A DNA stretch of 64,000 nt from Thozetella sp. PMI_491 (lineage: Eukaryota > Ascomycota > Sordariomycetes > Chaetosphaeriales > Chaetosphaeriaceae), in assembly GCA_021432635.1 (NCBI GenBank), contig MU270019.1:1423672-1487671 (forward strand), in the 5' to 3' direction. The translations under genes were made by a program, and so were the position numbers. Below are positions 45,792 through 56,792 of this stretch, in pieces; positions within the stretch are counted from its first letter, which is position 1, and every line of letters starts with the position of its first letter. The notes below the pieces were generated by a model. The model saw nothing but the letters and a program-made list of their open reading frames with translations, was not told the origin of the DNA and ran no database searches.

Positions 45792-46949
45792 TCAATCAAC
45801 TACACTCTCCCAACAGACACGATGACTAGCCTGCAACGTACCCGGCTTCTGTGTGGCGCCACCATCAGCTCCCCGGATGCTGTTCACGCTGTGGAAATCC
45901 CAAAACCGGCGAGGTAGGTAGAGGTCGCTTTGAACGCGTGGGTCTTCGTCACTGTATGGGAGTGGTTCCAAGAGAATATCGACAACCTCGATGCTAGCAC
46001 CCTTCGGCCGAATTACCTCGAACTTGACTTTTCCGGAGGGGTATTGCTTCTTTCCGCACAATTCTACGATATCTTCGCGAACATACCCAGTGTCACCGTC
46101 ATGGAGACTTAGCGTGAGGCCATTCGGCCAGTAGTTGCGGAAAATGAACGCCAGGTTTCTCGTTGCGTTCTTGGTCACCTGGGCCAGATACCCTTCCGGA
46201 GCTTGACTGCAGTTGCCGCCAATGGACGCTTCCAGCTTTTCTTTCGAGGCATGGCTATCGGTCTCCGGCGAATGTTCTCTCCGTGTGGACGCACTGGATG
46301 CCGGCGGCAATGACCTAGTGTCGAGAGAATCGGTGCTGTCCACAAGATGCTCGTCTTCTGCTTGAGACACTGCCAGCTCTGTGCTGGAACTACCCTCCCT
46401 TGTGGACTGCAGGTTAGCAGCATCCTTATAATGGGGGCCATGCTCCTGCCAGAGCGAGTAGAGGTGGGTAAGGGCCAAATCTATTATGAAGGCTGAGTTG
46501 TCCTCCAGTACTTCTTTTCGGAAAGTCGATCTAAGCATTGTCATGAGAGCGCTCTGGAAATCCCTGGGGTCGTCGAGCTCTGCGTTGAGGATCCATCCTT
46601 TGATGCAGCGAGCCAGTGTTCCCCTTTTAGTTTCAGAGTCTACACTCCGCGGACATCGCCGGTAGCGGTCGCAGGCCGAGCCCTGGGCCGAGATCTCGGG
46701 TGTCTCGGCTAGCTGTTGCCCCCGACTTGGCCCTGACCGTGGTGCTTGTCTGCTAGGCATCCTTTCAACTGCTCTGTTACATTCCACGGACGCAGTCGGT
46801 GAACTGCGATGCCATTGGGTAGCGGAGAGAGCCGGGTGGGAGCTAAGAGCTTCATCTGCGGCGCTGGGGCGGTATCTCGATGCAAGGCTGGTCGGGCGGG
46901 CGGGGGTTGGCCGGGTTGGACCGCTAGCCTCGAGGCGGTGGCCGGACAT
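45792..46949 (-). CDS. Unrecognised fungal protein
   Basis: This single-exon frame encodes 385 residues. The first about 100 residues are proline-, serine- and arginine-rich and look disordered; an alternative start at an internal ATG (MPSRQAP) would remove most of this part. A folded-looking segment follows (SALMTMLRSTFRKEVLEDN, FIIDLALTHLYSLWQEHG). After a serine-rich linker comes a second one, with NATRNLAFIFRNYWPNGLTL, then HDGDTGYVREDIVELC, then KFEVIRPKGASIEVVDILLE. No domain is recognised. The single long frame with two apparently structured parts supports a real gene; splicing cannot be excluded. Confidence 0.6.
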   Translation of the reverse strand: MSGHRLEASGPTRPTPARPTSLASRYRPSAADEALSSHPALSATQWHRSSPTASVECNRAVERMPSRQAPRSGPSRGQQLAETPEISAQGSACDRYRRCPRSVDSETKRGTLARCIKGWILNAELDDPRDFQSALMTMLRSTFRKEVLEDNSAFIIDLALTHLYSLWQEHGPHYKDAANLQSTREGSSSTELAVSQAEDEHLVDSTDSLDTRSLPPASSASTRREHSPETDSHASKEKLEASIGGNCSQAPEGYLAQVTKNATRNLAFIFRNYWPNGLTLSLHDGDTGYVREDIVELCGKKQYPSGKVKFEVIRPKGASIEVVDILLEPLPYSDEDPRVQSDLYLPRRFWDFHSVNSIRGADGGATQKPGTLQASHRVCWESVVD

Positions 46950-47919
46950 CGATCGACAGCCTGTAACCCATCGTTCCAGTCAGCATACTGTGTGTTCATG
47001 GGTCATATCTTGGAAGAGGTCGCCACGTACGAATGTGGCTGCAATCTTGTCTCACAGATGATGGGCAAGTTCCTTGACACGCCTAACCGCGTGACCAAAG
47101 GTGTACCCGGTGAGCAGCAGGGATCTGTGAGAATTGACGGTACGAATGGGAGAACTCGCGAAAGCTAAGAAGTAAAAGAGTACTAGGTTAAATTCCAAGA
47201 TCAATGAGCAATACTCGTCGTATCTCGAGCCGGAATAGTCGGACTGAGAGTCAAGAAGCTGTGCTGGAGGTCATCACAGCTTTGGTTGGCCGAGAATGGG
47301 CCACCCCCAATTCCCCCTTTTTGGTTTGGGAGGCTGCCAGACGCGTTGCAGTCTGGGGTCACGTGCAAGGTACATGACACTCTAGTCACCCGAGAAAGCT
47401 AGTGCACGAGGGCGCGTGATCGCACACATCCTCATAGCCATCAAGAGGCGACAATAAACGTCGCGCTGCGAGTCTTGTTGAGTAAGGTACCTAAGGTCGT
47501 CACTTTCGATGTAGGGTAGGTACAATCCACCCCTGGTGTAGCGATTAGTTTGTATAGGCAGGAATTGATTACAGGCGAGGCGCAGAGTGGTCGAATGGCC
47601 TGAAAATCTTGCTTACAGTAGTAGCTAGAAGTACCTACACTAACTGGCCTGAGCAACCCAGGCCTATCCTCCCTGGAACCACCCGGAAAATCCAGGAACT
47701 GTGGTGCGACGCGGTGGGCTGTTTCGCTCTAGTCGCCCCCGTATCGTAGTCACAATTAAACCGGGAGTGCATTGTAGGGAGATAGGAGGATGGCAGAAAT
47801 AGCAACTAATTGCCCGGGTACAGCAAGCTAAGAAATACTTGCAGAAGGAAATGACTGCGTGCTAAGCAACATCTAGATCGGGTGGGATACGCAACGCCCG
47901 TTGCATCATCGCCTGCAAA
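46950..47919. other. Intergenic
   Basis: About 970 bp upstream of the unrecognised protein and downstream of the retropepsin-like gene (both minus). No gene or repeat was recognised. Confidence 0.5.
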
Positions 47920-49173
47920 CTACGATGCATGTTCTGGCTTCCGCTTTACACTACTCGAGCCGGATCTTTTCTTCTTGTCGCCCTTGTCTCGTTTCTCTCT
48001 CTTTTCTCTGCTTGACCGACCGATCAGATCCTGGGACTGCGATGAGACGTGCTGGCCGAGTGCGGTACTGAGCTGGATCTCGTCCTGCTGTAAAACGGAT
48101 TTGAGTTAGTCAGCTGCAAATTCCCTTCCGGCGGTCTCTAAAAAAACAAAAGATACGTACGCTAGGTTTGGCCTGCACATTAATGAGCATTTTACCGCCG
48201 GGTTCCATGAACTGATTCGTGCCCATCTCCTGGAGAAACGGAAGGCCAACCACCAAATCTACGGGAAAGCCCTCTGGTCCAATGTAAAACTTGGTCACCT
48301 CATGCCCGCCGTCTGTGCGTTTTCCTCTCCAAGGTATTTGGATGTGCCTGTTTACCGCAAATTTTTCCCCGCAAAAATCGGTAAAAATGCTTCTCTTCTC
48401 CTGTGTCACGGCTAGGCCGAGCTTTGCTGCTGCTTTAGGCGATACCCAGTTACAAGTTGTGCCGCTGTCTTGGAACACTTCCATGAAAAGCCATTTCTGG
48501 CTCCGCACGCTGAAAACCTCAACTATGCGGGGGTTGTCCGGAAGCGACACAGGCTGATTGGATGTGGGCACGGGTAGGATGGTTGACTGCTCCAATAAGC
48601 CAGCTGTTGGTCCGTCATTTACGGCGAGGATTAGATGTTTCCAATTACCTCATGCTCCTCATGAGCGATGCCCATGTCCATATCCACGTCGCCTGAGCCG
48701 TTGGCATCCAACACGAGGCCATATAAGTTTCCATTATTCCCTAGCCTAGCTTTGTGGCTGGCGCTAACTGGGATCTCGTGATCGGTATAACCTCTCTGAA
48801 GATACCTGTTCCGGTTTAAGGAAAGCTCCTCATCTGTGTCACACGCTCCTCTTCCAAGGCTATTGGAAGAAACAAGGCCGGGCAGAAAGTTGCCGTCTCC
48901 CTTGTTGACTTTGGCCTGCTCCTGGAGATCTTGCTGGTGGCTCAAGTTAACTGGAATGCCACTGTTTAACCAACCGTTGCCTCGAACTCGGTCCAGCCTA
49001 TGCTGAAGCATCTCAGGTGTATATTGGCTTGGAGTTTGACTAGGATTGCGATTCCGAATCCAAGCTGCGTGGTTTTCGTCCATTGGTATGTCAAACTCGA
49101 CGAAGGCCTGTGTCCGATTGCGCTTTTTCGCAAGCTCGAGCTCCAAATACTCGTTCTCTTGGTGCTTATCCAT
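47920..49173 (-). CDS. Retropepsin-like aspartic protease-domain protein
   Basis: Three exons (48649-49173, about 48161-48586, 47920-48087) encode about 372 residues. Exon 2 holds the recognisable part. It begins FSVRSQKWLFMEVF, then has the catalytic-type loop QDSGTTCNWVSPKAAAKLGL (Asp-Ser-Gly-Thr in place of DTG), and ends with VDLVVGLPFLQEMG, the ILG-like closing strand of a retropepsin fold. The acidic N-terminal part (exon 1) and a lysine-rich tail (SREKREKRDKGDKKKR) are unlike retroelement Gag or Pol. No reverse transcriptase or integrase is adjacent. It is therefore better read as a host gene, or a domesticated one, than as an active retroelement. The exon 1/2 acceptor could be shifted by one codon. 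Confidence 0.72.
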
Positions 49174-49820
49174 TGTAGGATTTGTCGCTTCCGAGCATTA
49201 ACTAAGACGAGGGTTTCGATTCGATTGGCTGGCAATGGGGGCTTTGGGACACCGCTCACGCTTAGGTCTCACCGAGATCAGCGGACAGTGATATAAATGC
49301 GTGCCATATCTACGTTACCTAAATAATGAGAACCAATTCCTTCCTAGCCTCGCTCCGGGGGCGGTGTGACTTAGGTATCTCCATATTGCCGCCTGAAGTT
49401 ACATATTCAAGCCTTGTAGATCCTTCTAGTCTTTTTGCGTACTTTGACCAATCCCAGACAATTCTTCTTGGAAGTGTCGAGGTCGCGACAGAAACGAGGA
49501 GGGGTTCAGACATAACGAAGTGGTGCCACGTACATTCTTGAATGGGCTGAATTATTCTTTGTGCGACGGTCTGGGCTCATTTGAGTCGTACATGTAGGCG
49601 AACTAACGAGGCTGTGTCGGGGTAATGTGGCTGCGAATGCGCGACCTGCACACAGCCTGCTGCTTCCGGCGCTGCTCGATTGAGCCTCAATCTGTTCTAC
49701 CAATGAATTGGAGACTGGCGGTCTAGAAAGAATTTCTGCTCAAATTGTAACTTTCTGTATCTCATCAGGCCTTTACAACGTTTAACGGTACATATCCGTC
49801 CACATCCTAGGAGCGCCAGT
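49174..49820. other. Intergenic, divergent promoters
   Basis: About 650 bp between the retropepsin-like gene (minus) and the DUF6594 gene (plus). Nothing recognised. Confidence 0.5.
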
Positions 49821-50843
49821 ATGGCTGGTTACGAGAAAGTTGCTAGGCTTATGGCTCTACAGCCCGAATACGCTATTTTCCGCCGGTTCCAACAGCTAAA
49901 TATTCGCAATCTACTCTATCTTCAAGCGGAGATCATGCATTTAGAGGAGGCCCTAAATCTAGCCGCTATGGATGATGCCGCATGTTCTGATCGCCAGTTC
50001 TATTCCCGAGATTGGTGGTCCTTGAGCCAGGGAGATGATGACAGTGGTGACTGCGAGCAGTGGGACAGATTTCTCGAATTGCGGGAAAAGCTGGAGAAGT
50101 ACAGTATTTTTACCACCGGTTATACCATACCACTTCGGGCTCTGAATGTTACTAGATGACACATTCCTCAAGGTTGCGGCCATGTCAGAATACAATGGCC
50201 CACGAAAGTATGACCTTGAGTTTCTCCGAAGCTGGTTTGTCCGGCCTATTATGGGGTGCTTCCCGCTCCTCGGACTTGACAAAGACGCTTGGAACATCGA
50301 ACACGAACAGGATCTTGTTGCCATGAAAGCGAGGGTAGCCCCCGACGTTCTGTCCAAATGGTTTACCGAGAAATTCGTACCCAGATATCATCATCTTGTT
50401 GGAAGGTTGTACAAGGTTTAACTCCCCTGGACCTGGCAAGAGTTGTACTTCGTGCTTACAAACAACAACAGCAACCGGTCTGTCAAGACGTTGGGGGTGG
50501 TATATATAACTACAAAGAGAGCGCCATGGCTCGGAGTATGAGTAACTTCTCGACAGTGATTGCATCAATCCTACCCATATGCTCGGTAGTTGTGTTATAT
50601 GTAGTCGATTCAGATACATTGAGGCTTGGGTTAGCTGTCATGTTCTCGGCGTTATTTTCGCTGGCTTTGACGGTCATGACAAACAGCAGGAAAATTGAAG
50701 TATTTGCAGCCACAGCAGCGTCTGTATTGCCTGATCTCTTAAATCCAAGAATGCAGAGACTGACCTGTCGATTTATATGTAGCTTTGCGGCAGTGAACGC
50801 TGTTTTTCTCCCCAGCAGCTCAACATCTCAGCGTTGTTCTTGA
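49821..50843 (+). CDS. DUF6594 membrane protein
   Basis: Four exons (49821-50103, 50156-50415, 50472-50719, 50783-50843) encode 283 residues. The opening MAGYEKVARLMALQPEYAIF followed by FQQLNIRNLLYLQAEIMHLE is the typical start of fungal DUF6594 proteins. The C-terminal half has hydrophobic helices (VIASILPICSVVVLYVV, LGLAVMFSALFSLALTVM and AATAAFAAVNAVFL). Introns were placed by frame. The last uses an unusual GTCTGT donor, and the third exon follows a weak GTTTAA donor, but each join restores family-like sequence. The role of DUF6594 is unknown; such proteins occur often in accessory regions alongside incompatibility-type genes. Confidence 0.85.
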
Positions 50844-51403
50844 TTATAACGCTTAAAGCCCTGTTGCGCTATTGCAACAATAGCCTTATGAGTATAAACA
50901 AGCAAATTGAGAATGTGCACTGAGACAGAAAGAGAGAGTCCCATGAAGTGATGTCAAATCTACATCTACAACTACAAAGAAGGTCCACTGTGGCCCATTC
51001 GTATGCTTCATGTACCTATGTATACCGCCTCTGGTATAGCTTAGGAATATCCTCCCCAGCCAGGACCGAAGAATCGGACCATGGTCGGCTTTGCGCCGAA
51101 AAGAGATAGTTGGGGCATCCTACGAAGACATGGCGCCTTCTGAAGACAGTGCATATTACCCCGCATCTTAGGTCTGACGCGTCAGGCTGAGCAAGCCAAC
51201 CATCTCCTTGACTCACCCAGTCTCTCGCAAGTGTCTGCGTTACGCAACCGTACCTGAACGCGACAGCTAATAGAGCACGCAAGCGTATTGAATTTCTCAA
51301 ATTGCTGTCCTTTATATCTAGATAACAAAGCTAGAGGCACTGATTCGTTAAACGACAGAATAAATTCGAAACCAGGTGCAATCTTGGTTCACTTGACGTA
51401 GCT
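50844..51403. other. Intergenic
   Basis: About 560 bp upstream of the beta-lactamase-like gene. A minus-strand frame (51016-51300) has no recognisable content. Confidence 0.45.
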
Positions 51404-52984
51404 ATGCCAGAGTCTGCCTTTACCCCTTTCACGCCTGCTTTCGACAGCATTGTCGAAACACAGCTGAAGAAATGGCACCTCCCCGGCGCTTCTATCTCAG
51501 TTGTTCACAACGAGTCTACCTGGTCCAAAGGCTACGGGGTCGCGGACGTGGACTCGAACATGCCAGTTGATCCTGCCCGCACCATCTTCTATGGGGCCAG
51601 TACCACCAAGGCTCAGCTCGCCGCGTGTTGGGCTCTTTACATCGCATCAGAGGCCAATAAATCGAAGCCTGCGGACCAGAAAATATCGTGGACAACCCCA
51701 CTGGCGAAGATCATCCCGGACGACTTTGTTCTCTCTGACCCGGTGCGGACTTCGCAGATAACTTTGGAAGACTGCCTTTCGCACCGGACGGGACTGTCAA
51801 GACACGAGACCGTATACGGATGGGGCGACATCAAAACAACGAAAGCGATCACTCGTAGCCTTCGCCATCTGCCATTCACGACTGAGATCAGAACCAAGAT
51901 GGAATACTGCAACACGCCGTTTATAGCCGCATCTCATGCGCTCGAGACTGTAACAGGAAAGCCGTTCTCGCAGATCCTAAGGGAAAGCTTGTGGCAGCCG
52001 CTTGGGATGGACCATACCTACGACGGCCATGGAGAGGCCGAGTATGGCGGGGATAATGTCGTAACCCCTTATACGTGGTCCAAATCTCCTGCAGACCCGG
52101 AACATGACAAGGGTATACTTATCCAAGAGGAGAGGATAAACGTGGCGCCCGTCTCTGGAGCGGGCTACGTCATGACAACTGCCGATGACTATGCTAAATG
52201 GATGCGTGCGCTGCTCCAACCATCGACGGGTCCTCTCAGCAAGGAAATCCTCAAGGAGCTATGGAAGCCCAGGATCTCCATGCCGAGGGACGAGGATAGC
52301 GTCAATGTGCTGGACGGCATTGTCCATTACGGACTGGGGTGGTTCGTCAGCACATACAAGTCACACATGGTTTATTACCATGGCGGCGGCCTCACCGGGG
52401 CAGGGTGCCTCATCACCGTTGTCCCATCGCTTAACTTTGGGGTTTCCTACTTCGCAAACGGTGCCGATCCCGCTAGCAAGCTGCAAGGTCTCACCTACGA
52501 GCTCATCGACGTGGTCTTAGGCGTCTCGGGGCCAGAGACCATCAAGAAGGCGGAGCAAAGCTTTCTCAAGGGCTACAAGACGCTGATTGATGACTATTCC
52601 AGCTCTCGCTCTCGCCTCTACCCGACCGCTCCGCCTGCTACTAATGTCCCGCTCGCACTGCCTTTGGCAAAGTACGCTGGCACATACCGCAACGCTGTGT
52701 TTGGCCCTATCACCTTGAACCCGTACCATGGCAGTGGTGGACACGGCTCCGCAGATCAACTGATATGCTACATGTACGATCGGACGTGGCGCCGTATCCA
52801 GATCTTGTCCCACGTCAACGCGGAGCATTGGCTCGTCACCGAATATAGCGGTGCTACCTCCAAATTCGACGAGACAGGGGACGGTCCGTACAAGACCGCA
52901 TACAAGGCACAAACGCGTGTGGGCGTTGACGGGGAAGTGGTAAGAACTATGTTCCCATCCTTGAATCTGAATGTCAGTTACTGA
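51404..52984 (+). CDS. Serine beta-lactamase-like hydrolase
   Basis: This single-exon gene encodes 526 residues with no signal peptide, so it is probably cytosolic. The class C beta-lactamase/EstB fold is supported by the catalytic tetrad S66-T-T-K69 (in GASTTKAQLA), YCN near residue 165 for the YxN motif, and YYHGGG near residue 325 for the third KTG-like box. A C-terminal extension of about 100 residues forms a beta-rich lipocalin-like part. Relatives in fungi include esterases and transesterases that act on secondary metabolites (LovD type) and enzymes hydrolysing xenobiotic lactams. No biosynthetic cluster is adjacent. The family is secure; the substrate is unknown. Confidence 0.9.
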   Translation: MPESAFTPFTPAFDSIVETQLKKWHLPGASISVVHNESTWSKGYGVADVDSNMPVDPARTIFYGASTTKAQLAACWALYIASEANKSKPADQKISWTTPLAKIIPDDFVLSDPVRTSQITLEDCLSHRTGLSRHETVYGWGDIKTTKAITRSLRHLPFTTEIRTKMEYCNTPFIAASHALETVTGKPFSQILRESLWQPLGMDHTYDGHGEAEYGGDNVVTPYTWSKSPADPEHDKGILIQEERINVAPVSGAGYVMTTADDYAKWMRALLQPSTGPLSKEILKELWKPRISMPRDEDSVNVLDGIVHYGLGWFVSTYKSHMVYYHGGGLTGAGCLITVVPSLNFGVSYFANGADPASKLQGLTYELIDVVLGVSGPETIKKAEQSFLKGYKTLIDDYSSSRSRLYPTAPPATNVPLALPLAKYAGTYRNAVFGPITLNPYHGSGGHGSADQLICYMYDRTWRRIQILSHVNAEHWLVTEYSGATSKFDETGDGPYKTAYKAQTRVGVDGEVVRTMFPSLNLNVSY

Positions 52985-53810
52985 TGCTTGTCTATAGGAG
53001 GCGATAGGGCTGGCGATTGAAACTGCCCTACCTGACTACATCGTCTGGTATGAACGTCAATCTCGATCTTAGAAGAGAATTCTCAAGCACATCTCATGCT
53101 TGCAACCAGGCTGGAAATCGGTTTGGTAGTTACAAATGGAAAACAGGATGCTGTTCAGTTCTTACTTGACGATGAATACTCCAGGATGTGATCCACAAGC
53201 CGCTGTGCTGTGCTGTGCTGTGCTGTGCTGTGCTGTGCTGTCTGCTGAGGTAACTTACCTATGAGGCGGTTGCATACAATTCGCCCCTGTATGATTCAAT
53301 ACAGCGGCCGGCCTGGCATGAGAGCGTTTAATTCCAGTAACCAGCCCAGTAGGCTTGTTCTTGGCCCATTTGGCTACTTGTTGGCCCATTTAGCTCCATG
53401 TTGTCTCTCTAAACTCCCCTGCATCTGGGCCAGTTACTTATGAAGACAGTGACTTCTTAATTTCCACTCTAACACTCCAGCAAGCAAGCAAGCAAACAAC
53501 CAGCCACAGTGTTTTACGTGATGCTCCCACCTTTGGGTGATGGGCGTTGCCTACTCCGGAAGCGTTGTTTCTTTAGCTATTTAAGCGCGGTATAACTCCA
53601 TCATTGCCGTGGGAATGCACAAAAGAGCACTTCTATTTCTTCCGCCATCGTATACTGATTGGTTGTTCCGCGACCAGTCGGGGTTAGCGAAGGTAGCAAG
53701 ATCCGCCTGCGCCACTGACGTGGTTTGTCCTCTTCCCCCCCATCTGTGATTTCTTGCCCAATTCGCTTCTCAGCCCGGCACTCTCTTTTACCACGTCACA
53801 ATCGATTACA
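52985..53810. other. Intergenic with pentanucleotide repeat
   Basis: About 830 bp between tandem plus-strand genes. It contains the (TGCTG)n tract annotated separately and a short GCAAGCAAGCAAGC run near 53484. No gene was recognised. Confidence 0.5.
53202..53240. repeat. Pentanucleotide microsatellite (TGCTG)n
   Basis: These 39 bp consist of almost eight perfect TGCTG units between the beta-lactamase-like gene and the F-box/ankyrin gene. Such tracts are prone to length change and make useful strain markers. Confidence 0.9.
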
Positions 53811-55505
53811 ATGTCGACAATTCTAGATCTTCCCACTGAAGTCACGAGAGCTATCGCGAGTTTCCTAAAAACTCGGGACCAGCTCAGCCTAGCCAAGACA
53901 AACCACCGTCTTTACCGAATGGCGCTTCCCGTCCTCTACGATGAGGACACAGAGGCAGGATTTGGGTATGCTTTGGCCTGGGCTTCGTATCACGGAAACG
54001 TCAACACCCTACGATGGGCTCTCAACGCCGGAGCTGATGTTAACGCACCTGGACCGAGGCCTAGAGGCAGGTTGCGATGGATTAAATCGTGTCGCAAAGC
54101 CAAGGCCATCGCTTCTCCTGGAATGTGGCACAAAGGGAGTTATATGGGGAAGGGCCACGTACAGTTGGCATCGCCTCTACACTGGGCGGCGATGGGCGGG
54201 CACGAAGCTGTTGCACTAGTTCTCCTGGACCACGGAGCCGATATCGATGCACCCTCTCACAAGGCATGCGATTGCACTGTGCTTCCCGGTTCGGCACAAC
54301 CTAGCTGGAGAGACAGGATGATATTGATGGAAGACCCTACTGAGCTCAAACATGTACGATGGACCCCGCTGCACAGTGCCATTTGTTCAAAATCGGTTGC
54401 CATGGCACGTCTACTTATCGAGCACGGCGCTTATCCGATCGTGGGCGAAGGGGACATGGAAGTCACGGCGATGCAATCAGCCGCCTCCAAAGGACTTCTT
54501 GAAGTGATGAAGCTTCTGTCAGAGAAGTATGGGAACGCCATGGCTTGCTATGACGGTCGCCATCGTGTATCACCTTTACACTACGCTCTCCAGTCGCTTG
54601 ACGTCGACATCCAAATGGCTCCTTCGATTGTTCGAGCGCTCCATGGCATGGGCGCGGATATTCTCTCCTCAGGCGGCCGTTCCTGCATCACCCCTCTTGA
54701 ATGCGCTTGTTACTTTAGCAAGTATACCGCGGCTCTCGCACTTTTGGATCTCGGTGCTGGGCTGGATGAACACGTCGGCAGGATTTATTTCGGGGGCAAT
54801 CCACTCCATTGGTGTGCAATGGAGGTAGTACCCCCGATGACATCGGAACAGTTCCAAGAAGAGCTCATTGTAAGACTACTCGAAGCAGGCGTGAATCCCG
54901 AAGAGTGGTGCGCGAGTCTTTACGGTTCAATAACACAAGGCTACACCCCCTTGTTGATCGCCGTTAAACGAGGACGGGAGGAGCTTGCGCTAAAATTTCT
55001 GCGAGCGGGTGTAAATCCGGACACGCATTCATCACAGGGTCACAGACCTCTCGAACTCGCTTTAAATATCAAGTCCGAGAATCTGACGAAGGCCCTCCTC
55101 GCCGCCGGCGCTAGCCCAAATCGCACGGCCGGCCGGCAGTTCATCCCGTTGATCTCTGCGGCAGCACGCTCTCACGCTATTACTAAAATTCTTCTTGAAC
55201 ATGGAGCAACTGTGGACGCGGAAGACGCGAACCAGAATACGGCGCTTATGGCGGCTCTGGAACATGGCAAACTCGATACGGTTCGTCTGCTGCTAAGGGC
55301 TGGGGCGAATCCCCGACACGTGAACAAGCAAGGAAAAGATATAGTCCATGCCGCTCACCGGTGCCAGCCAGAGAACCAGGAGGAGCTTATTGAACTTTTG
55401 GTCGAGTACGGTCTCCCGCGGTCTGAAGTCGGATCCCTCGCCACGACGGAAACGACAGAGTTGGATACACTGTTATTGGAAGGGTTTGATAATCTACTTG
55501 GCTAG
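53811..55505 (+). CDS. F-box and ankyrin-repeat protein
   Basis: This single-exon gene encodes 564 residues from the ATG that begins MSTILDLPTEV; an in-frame ATG-like start 57 bp upstream is less likely. Residues about 4-45 look like an F-box (ILDLPTEVTRAIASFL followed by SLAKTNHRLYRMALP). At least nine ankyrin-type repeats follow, for example ASPLHWAAMGGHEAVALVLL, WTPLHSAICSKSVAMARLLI and TALMAALEHGKLDTVRLLLR. The F-box would recruit an SCF ubiquitin ligase while the ankyrin array binds a target for degradation. This architecture is common and fast evolving in filamentous ascomycetes, so the target is unknown. Confidence 0.9.
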   Translation: MSTILDLPTEVTRAIASFLKTRDQLSLAKTNHRLYRMALPVLYDEDTEAGFGYALAWASYHGNVNTLRWALNAGADVNAPGPRPRGRLRWIKSCRKAKAIASPGMWHKGSYMGKGHVQLASPLHWAAMGGHEAVALVLLDHGADIDAPSHKACDCTVLPGSAQPSWRDRMILMEDPTELKHVRWTPLHSAICSKSVAMARLLIEHGAYPIVGEGDMEVTAMQSAASKGLLEVMKLLSEKYGNAMACYDGRHRVSPLHYALQSLDVDIQMAPSIVRALHGMGADILSSGGRSCITPLECACYFSKYTAALALLDLGAGLDEHVGRIYFGGNPLHWCAMEVVPPMTSEQFQEELIVRLLEAGVNPEEWCASLYGSITQGYTPLLIAVKRGREELALKFLRAGVNPDTHSSQGHRPLELALNIKSENLTKALLAAGASPNRTAGRQFIPLISAAARSHAITKILLEHGATVDAEDANQNTALMAALEHGKLDTVRLLLRAGANPRHVNKQGKDIVHAAHRCQPENQEELIELLVEYGLPRSEVGSLATTETTELDTLLLEGFDNLLG

Positions 55506-56158
55506 CCTAATAATCTCGAGATGGCTGGACGTCCGATTGGAATGCGATTACACAGCTTCATACAAATTGCTTGAGTCTTCCTCGAGGCTGGCGAAGTCAT
55601 CAGAAAGCGACACGAGGAACTTGAAGATGACCCCGTTTCGAATCTCAGTTTGAACCATCGCAGCTAGATATATATCTTTATAATCATAGCTGCTTGAGCT
55701 ATTCTACCACGTTGTCTAAGCATGATCAGAAGAACGCAGAAGCAGCAATAATAGTCCCCCGCTCCCCTTCTCCCAATGTCATCCAGGCTAGGGTCCAGCT
55801 TCTCTCGACTATCTTGGCGAAGGAGCAATCACGATGGCTTGTCAAGTTTGTGGACCTATTGCCTAGGTGTTGCAACGCAAGTGTCGTGGCTGTCGTTGAC
55901 CGAGAAGGTGGTATTAATACATCTCGTGTGAATAGCTGTCAGTTTGACTGTTAGTGACGCTTGGCTGAGAGAATGTGATATTATGGGCATCTCTTTCGCA
56001 GACATCCCAGCCATGGTATTCCATGGGATATGCATCACCGGCGGACGCCTGTGAGTTGAACGGATCTTTGTTATCAGGCCATAACCGATATATAAAGTCT
56101 AGTAGTTATGCTCATACCGTGTCGTTTGTTGCACGGAGCACCTTGAAGCCTACGCTTC
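55506..56158. other. Intergenic between convergent genes
   Basis: About 650 bp. An 86-codon plus-strand frame (55694-55954) has no recognisable content. Nothing else was seen. Confidence 0.45.
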
Positions 56159-56792
56159 TCACAGGGCAAACAGCATGAGCAGGCCGACTCCAGCAAAGCC
56201 GAGAGTAGACAACGCGATCTTGCCAGGGGCGCCTGATGAAATGCCTGTTACCCCGTTCAAACTTGCGGGCTTGGTGGCTTGGACTTGAATGCCCGCGACC
56301 AGAGCCGTGGCTGTCGGCGCGTAGGTGGTAGATGTGAAAGAGCATTGAGACATGATCTTGCTGGCAGCTTCTCGAAGTGTTAGTCATTCCTACTCTCAAA
56401 GGCCAGCGGGGTCGAGAGGAAAAGTCACCATTTTTTGTCTTCTCGTTCTGTGCAATGCAGCTCGCGCAGAGTGCGGTCATCCCTGCCACATCGAAGCTCT
56501 TGTTTGTGCAGATGCAGTTCACTTCCAGAGCGTCATCCTCGTCGTCGCTATCGCTGTCATCTTCGCCATTTTTCTTGTCTTTGCTATGCGAGTCGCGGAG
56601 CCTCAGCTTCTTACGCTTGTCCTCATCTGTGTCAACCTCTTCGGGGTCCAAATCACATATATCCGTGAGCGTGACGATGGACTGGCAAATGGTGGTGCAT
56701 ACCGCAGGAACGTCTTTAGCACGTAGATTTAAATTATCTGCAGCGATCGGCGCAGCGACGGCTAGTACAGCAAGGAGGACACGGGAGTGCAT
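56159..56792 (-). CDS. GPI-anchored cysteine-containing surface protein
   Basis: Two exons (56429-56792, 56159-56370) encode 191 residues, starting at MHSRVLLAVLAVAAPIAAD, a signal peptide. The N-terminal domain has VCTTICQSIVTLTDICDLD. A lysine- and aspartate-rich insert of about 40 residues (SKDKKNGEDDSDSDDEDD) follows. Next comes VNCICTNKSFDVAGMTALCA and, after the intron, a serine/threonine-rich region. It ends with a GPI signal: a small-residue omega site region near SSGAPGK, then the hydrophobic IALSTLGFAGVGLLMLFAL. The intron has a GTGACT donor and a CTAAC branch site. The cysteine pattern resembles fungal GPI proteins with a CFEM-like or related fold. It should sit on the plasma membrane or cell wall. 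Confidence 0.82.

Noticed and set aside
47920-49173. LTR retrotransposon around the retropepsin-like gene
   Set aside because: No reverse transcriptase, RNase H, integrase or long terminal repeats were seen nearby.
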